Assembly (NCBI GenBank): GCA_003533785.1
Contig: DQCR01000056.1
Location: 18,925-82,924, forward strand
Direction: 5' to 3'
Source of the DNA: Flavobacteriaceae bacterium
GTDB taxonomy: Bacteria > Bacteroidota > Bacteroidia > Flavobacteriales > Flavobacteriaceae
DNA length: 64,000 nucleotides
Position numbers and translations under genes: made by a program. This document shows positions 63,204 to 64,000 of the stretch, in pieces. Below the pieces are notes generated by a model. It saw only the letters and a list, made by a program, of their open reading frames with translations, was not told the DNA's origin and did no database searches. Within the stretch, counting starts at the first letter, position 1, and every line of letters starts with the position of its first letter.

Positions 63204-64000
63204 ATGATGCAATCCATGACCGGTTTTGGTAAATCTGAGACCACTTTTGAAGATAAAAAAATAAGCCTCGAAATTCGTTCGCTCAACAGCAAGAATTTGG
63301 ATTTGAATACACGACTGCCCAGTTTCTATAAGGAATTGGAGCCCGAGTTTCGGAAAATAATCATACAAACATTGAATAGAGGTAAGGTTGATCTTGCCCT
63401 TTTCTATGAAGCCAACGGCGGAGAAAACGCTACAGAAATCAATTTACCAATAGTCCAAGCCTATATGAATCAATTGGCTTCTTTTGATTTGGATGAAAGT
63501 GAAAAGTTAAAAATCGCTATTCGACTTCCAGACACCCTAAAAACAGAAAGAGAATCTATTAGTGGGCTAGAAAAAAAAGCTGTTCTCTCTCTTGCCAAAA
63601 CAGTACTTCAGAAGATTGTGGAATACAGAAAGCAAGAGGGGGGGAGTCTGCAAAAAGATATTTTGGAACGCATTACCAAGATTGGTGATTATTTGGCCGA
63701 AATAAGTACGATCGAAACCCAACGAATCGATCGAATCAAAGAGCGCATACAAATCCAGTTAAAAGAACTCCAAGCCAAGGTTGATGACAATCGTTTTGAG
63801 CAAGAACTGATTTACTATTTAGAAAAATTGGATATCACAGAAGAGAGAGTTCGTTTGGAAAATCACCTTAGTTATTTTAACGAAATTGCAACCACTGGTG
63901 TTGCTCAGGGTAAAAAACTGGGCTTTGTCTCCCAAGAAATAGGTCGAGAAATCAATACCATCGGCTCTAAGGCTAATGATGCCAGTCTTCAAAAAATTGT
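63204..64000 (+). CDS. YicC/YloC-family endoribonuclease (3' partial)
   Basis: At least 265 residues, cut by the window edge; the family is usually about 285-295. Starts at the tandem ATG 63204/63207 with the family opening MTGFGKSETTFEDKKISLEIRSLNSKNLD; central coiled helices, then the conserved ITEERVRLENHLSYF and KLGFVSQEIGREINTIGSK near the C-terminus. A housekeeping RNA-decay gene, placed 9 nt after a sugar-catabolic gene. Confidence 0.93.
   Translation, partial: MMQSMTGFGKSETTFEDKKISLEIRSLNSKNLDLNTRLPSFYKELEPEFRKIIIQTLNRGKVDLALFYEANGGENATEINLPIVQAYMNQLASFDLDESEKLKIAIRLPDTLKTERESISGLEKKAVLSLAKTVLQKIVEYRKQEGGSLQKDILERITKIGDYLAEISTIETQRIDRIKERIQIQLKELQAKVDDNRFEQELIYYLEKLDITEERVRLENHLSYFNEIATTGVAQGKKLGFVSQEIGREINTIGSKANDASLQKI

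Noticed and set aside
1..64000. tRNA, rRNA, CRISPR, IS elements or prophage
   Set aside because: No cloverleaf-like, repeat-spacer, transposase or phage structural signals were found; gaps between genes are short.

Overview
The window is about 64 kb of compact bacterial chromosome from a member of the Bacteroidota, most likely a pigmented and probably marine Flavobacteriaceae. The evidence is: an IPExxxVDY-type protein between rnc and pyk, a complete MoxR/Bat aerotolerance operon, a 629-aa PurF with an internal catalytic cysteine, flavobacterial-style CrtI and CrtD with a CruF-type protein, many SPII lipoproteins, and a recurrent TAnnTTTG -7 promoter box, in three cases with a well-spaced TTG upstream. 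Both ends are cut inside genes: mfd on the left (N-terminus missing) and a YicC-type endoribonuclease on the right (C-terminus missing). I saw no tRNA, rRNA, CRISPR array, insertion sequence or prophage.

Layout. 1-8.7 kb: mfd, an ACT-domain protein, YraN, metG, an HDAC-family deacetylase, a CBS protein and a YeeZ-like oxidoreductase. 8.7-14.7 kb: a lipoprotein, then a carotenoid region. crtA-like, crtD and cruF run leftward as one operon; a 361-bp regulatory gap follows; then a 27-aa membrane micro-ORF coupled to a voltage-gated K+ channel, and crtI. 14.6-21.4 kb: an AddAB-like helicase-nuclease pair with a downstream unknown membrane protein. 21.4-31.5 kb: sodA, the leftward operon purN-rnhA-pfkB-type kinase-purF, the rightward operon acpP-fabF-rnc-IPExxxVDY-pyk, and dinB. 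31.5-38.5 kb: CYTH protein, ABM monooxygenase, isoaspartyl peptidase, ALDH7-type dehydrogenase, gpsA, pheS, cvpA. 38.5-47.4 kb: eight leftward genes, moxR-DUF58-(membrane protein)-batA-batB-batC-batD-batE. 47.5-54.9 kb: aldo/keto reductase, SDR and AlbA_2 proteins, hflX, lpxH, a Cys/Met-metabolism PLP enzyme, an ArsC-like protein and an EamA transporter.

55.0-63.2 kb is the most distinctive accessory region. It holds a c-type cytochrome lipoprotein, a GMC flavoprotein with its Tat-dependent small subunit, and a tight five-gene operon: TIM-barrel lipoprotein, NupG-like MFS transporter, Gfo/Idh/MocA oxidoreductase, second TIM-barrel isomerase/epimerase, and DUF1080 lipoprotein. By family logic this looks like a periplasmic 3-keto-sugar (3-ketoglycoside) pathway: oxidise a glycoside at C3 with electrons passed to cytochrome c, cleave it, import it and process it. 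Substrate and step order are inference.

Regulatory structures stand out as much as genes: a terminator-shaped hairpin inside the first codons of rnc, a terminator pointing at the bat operon from upstream, inverted repeats spanning the promoters of the ACT gene and of dinB/CYTH, and repeated TTAAACAA octamers plus a long-spaced inverted repeat between crtA and the K+ channel.
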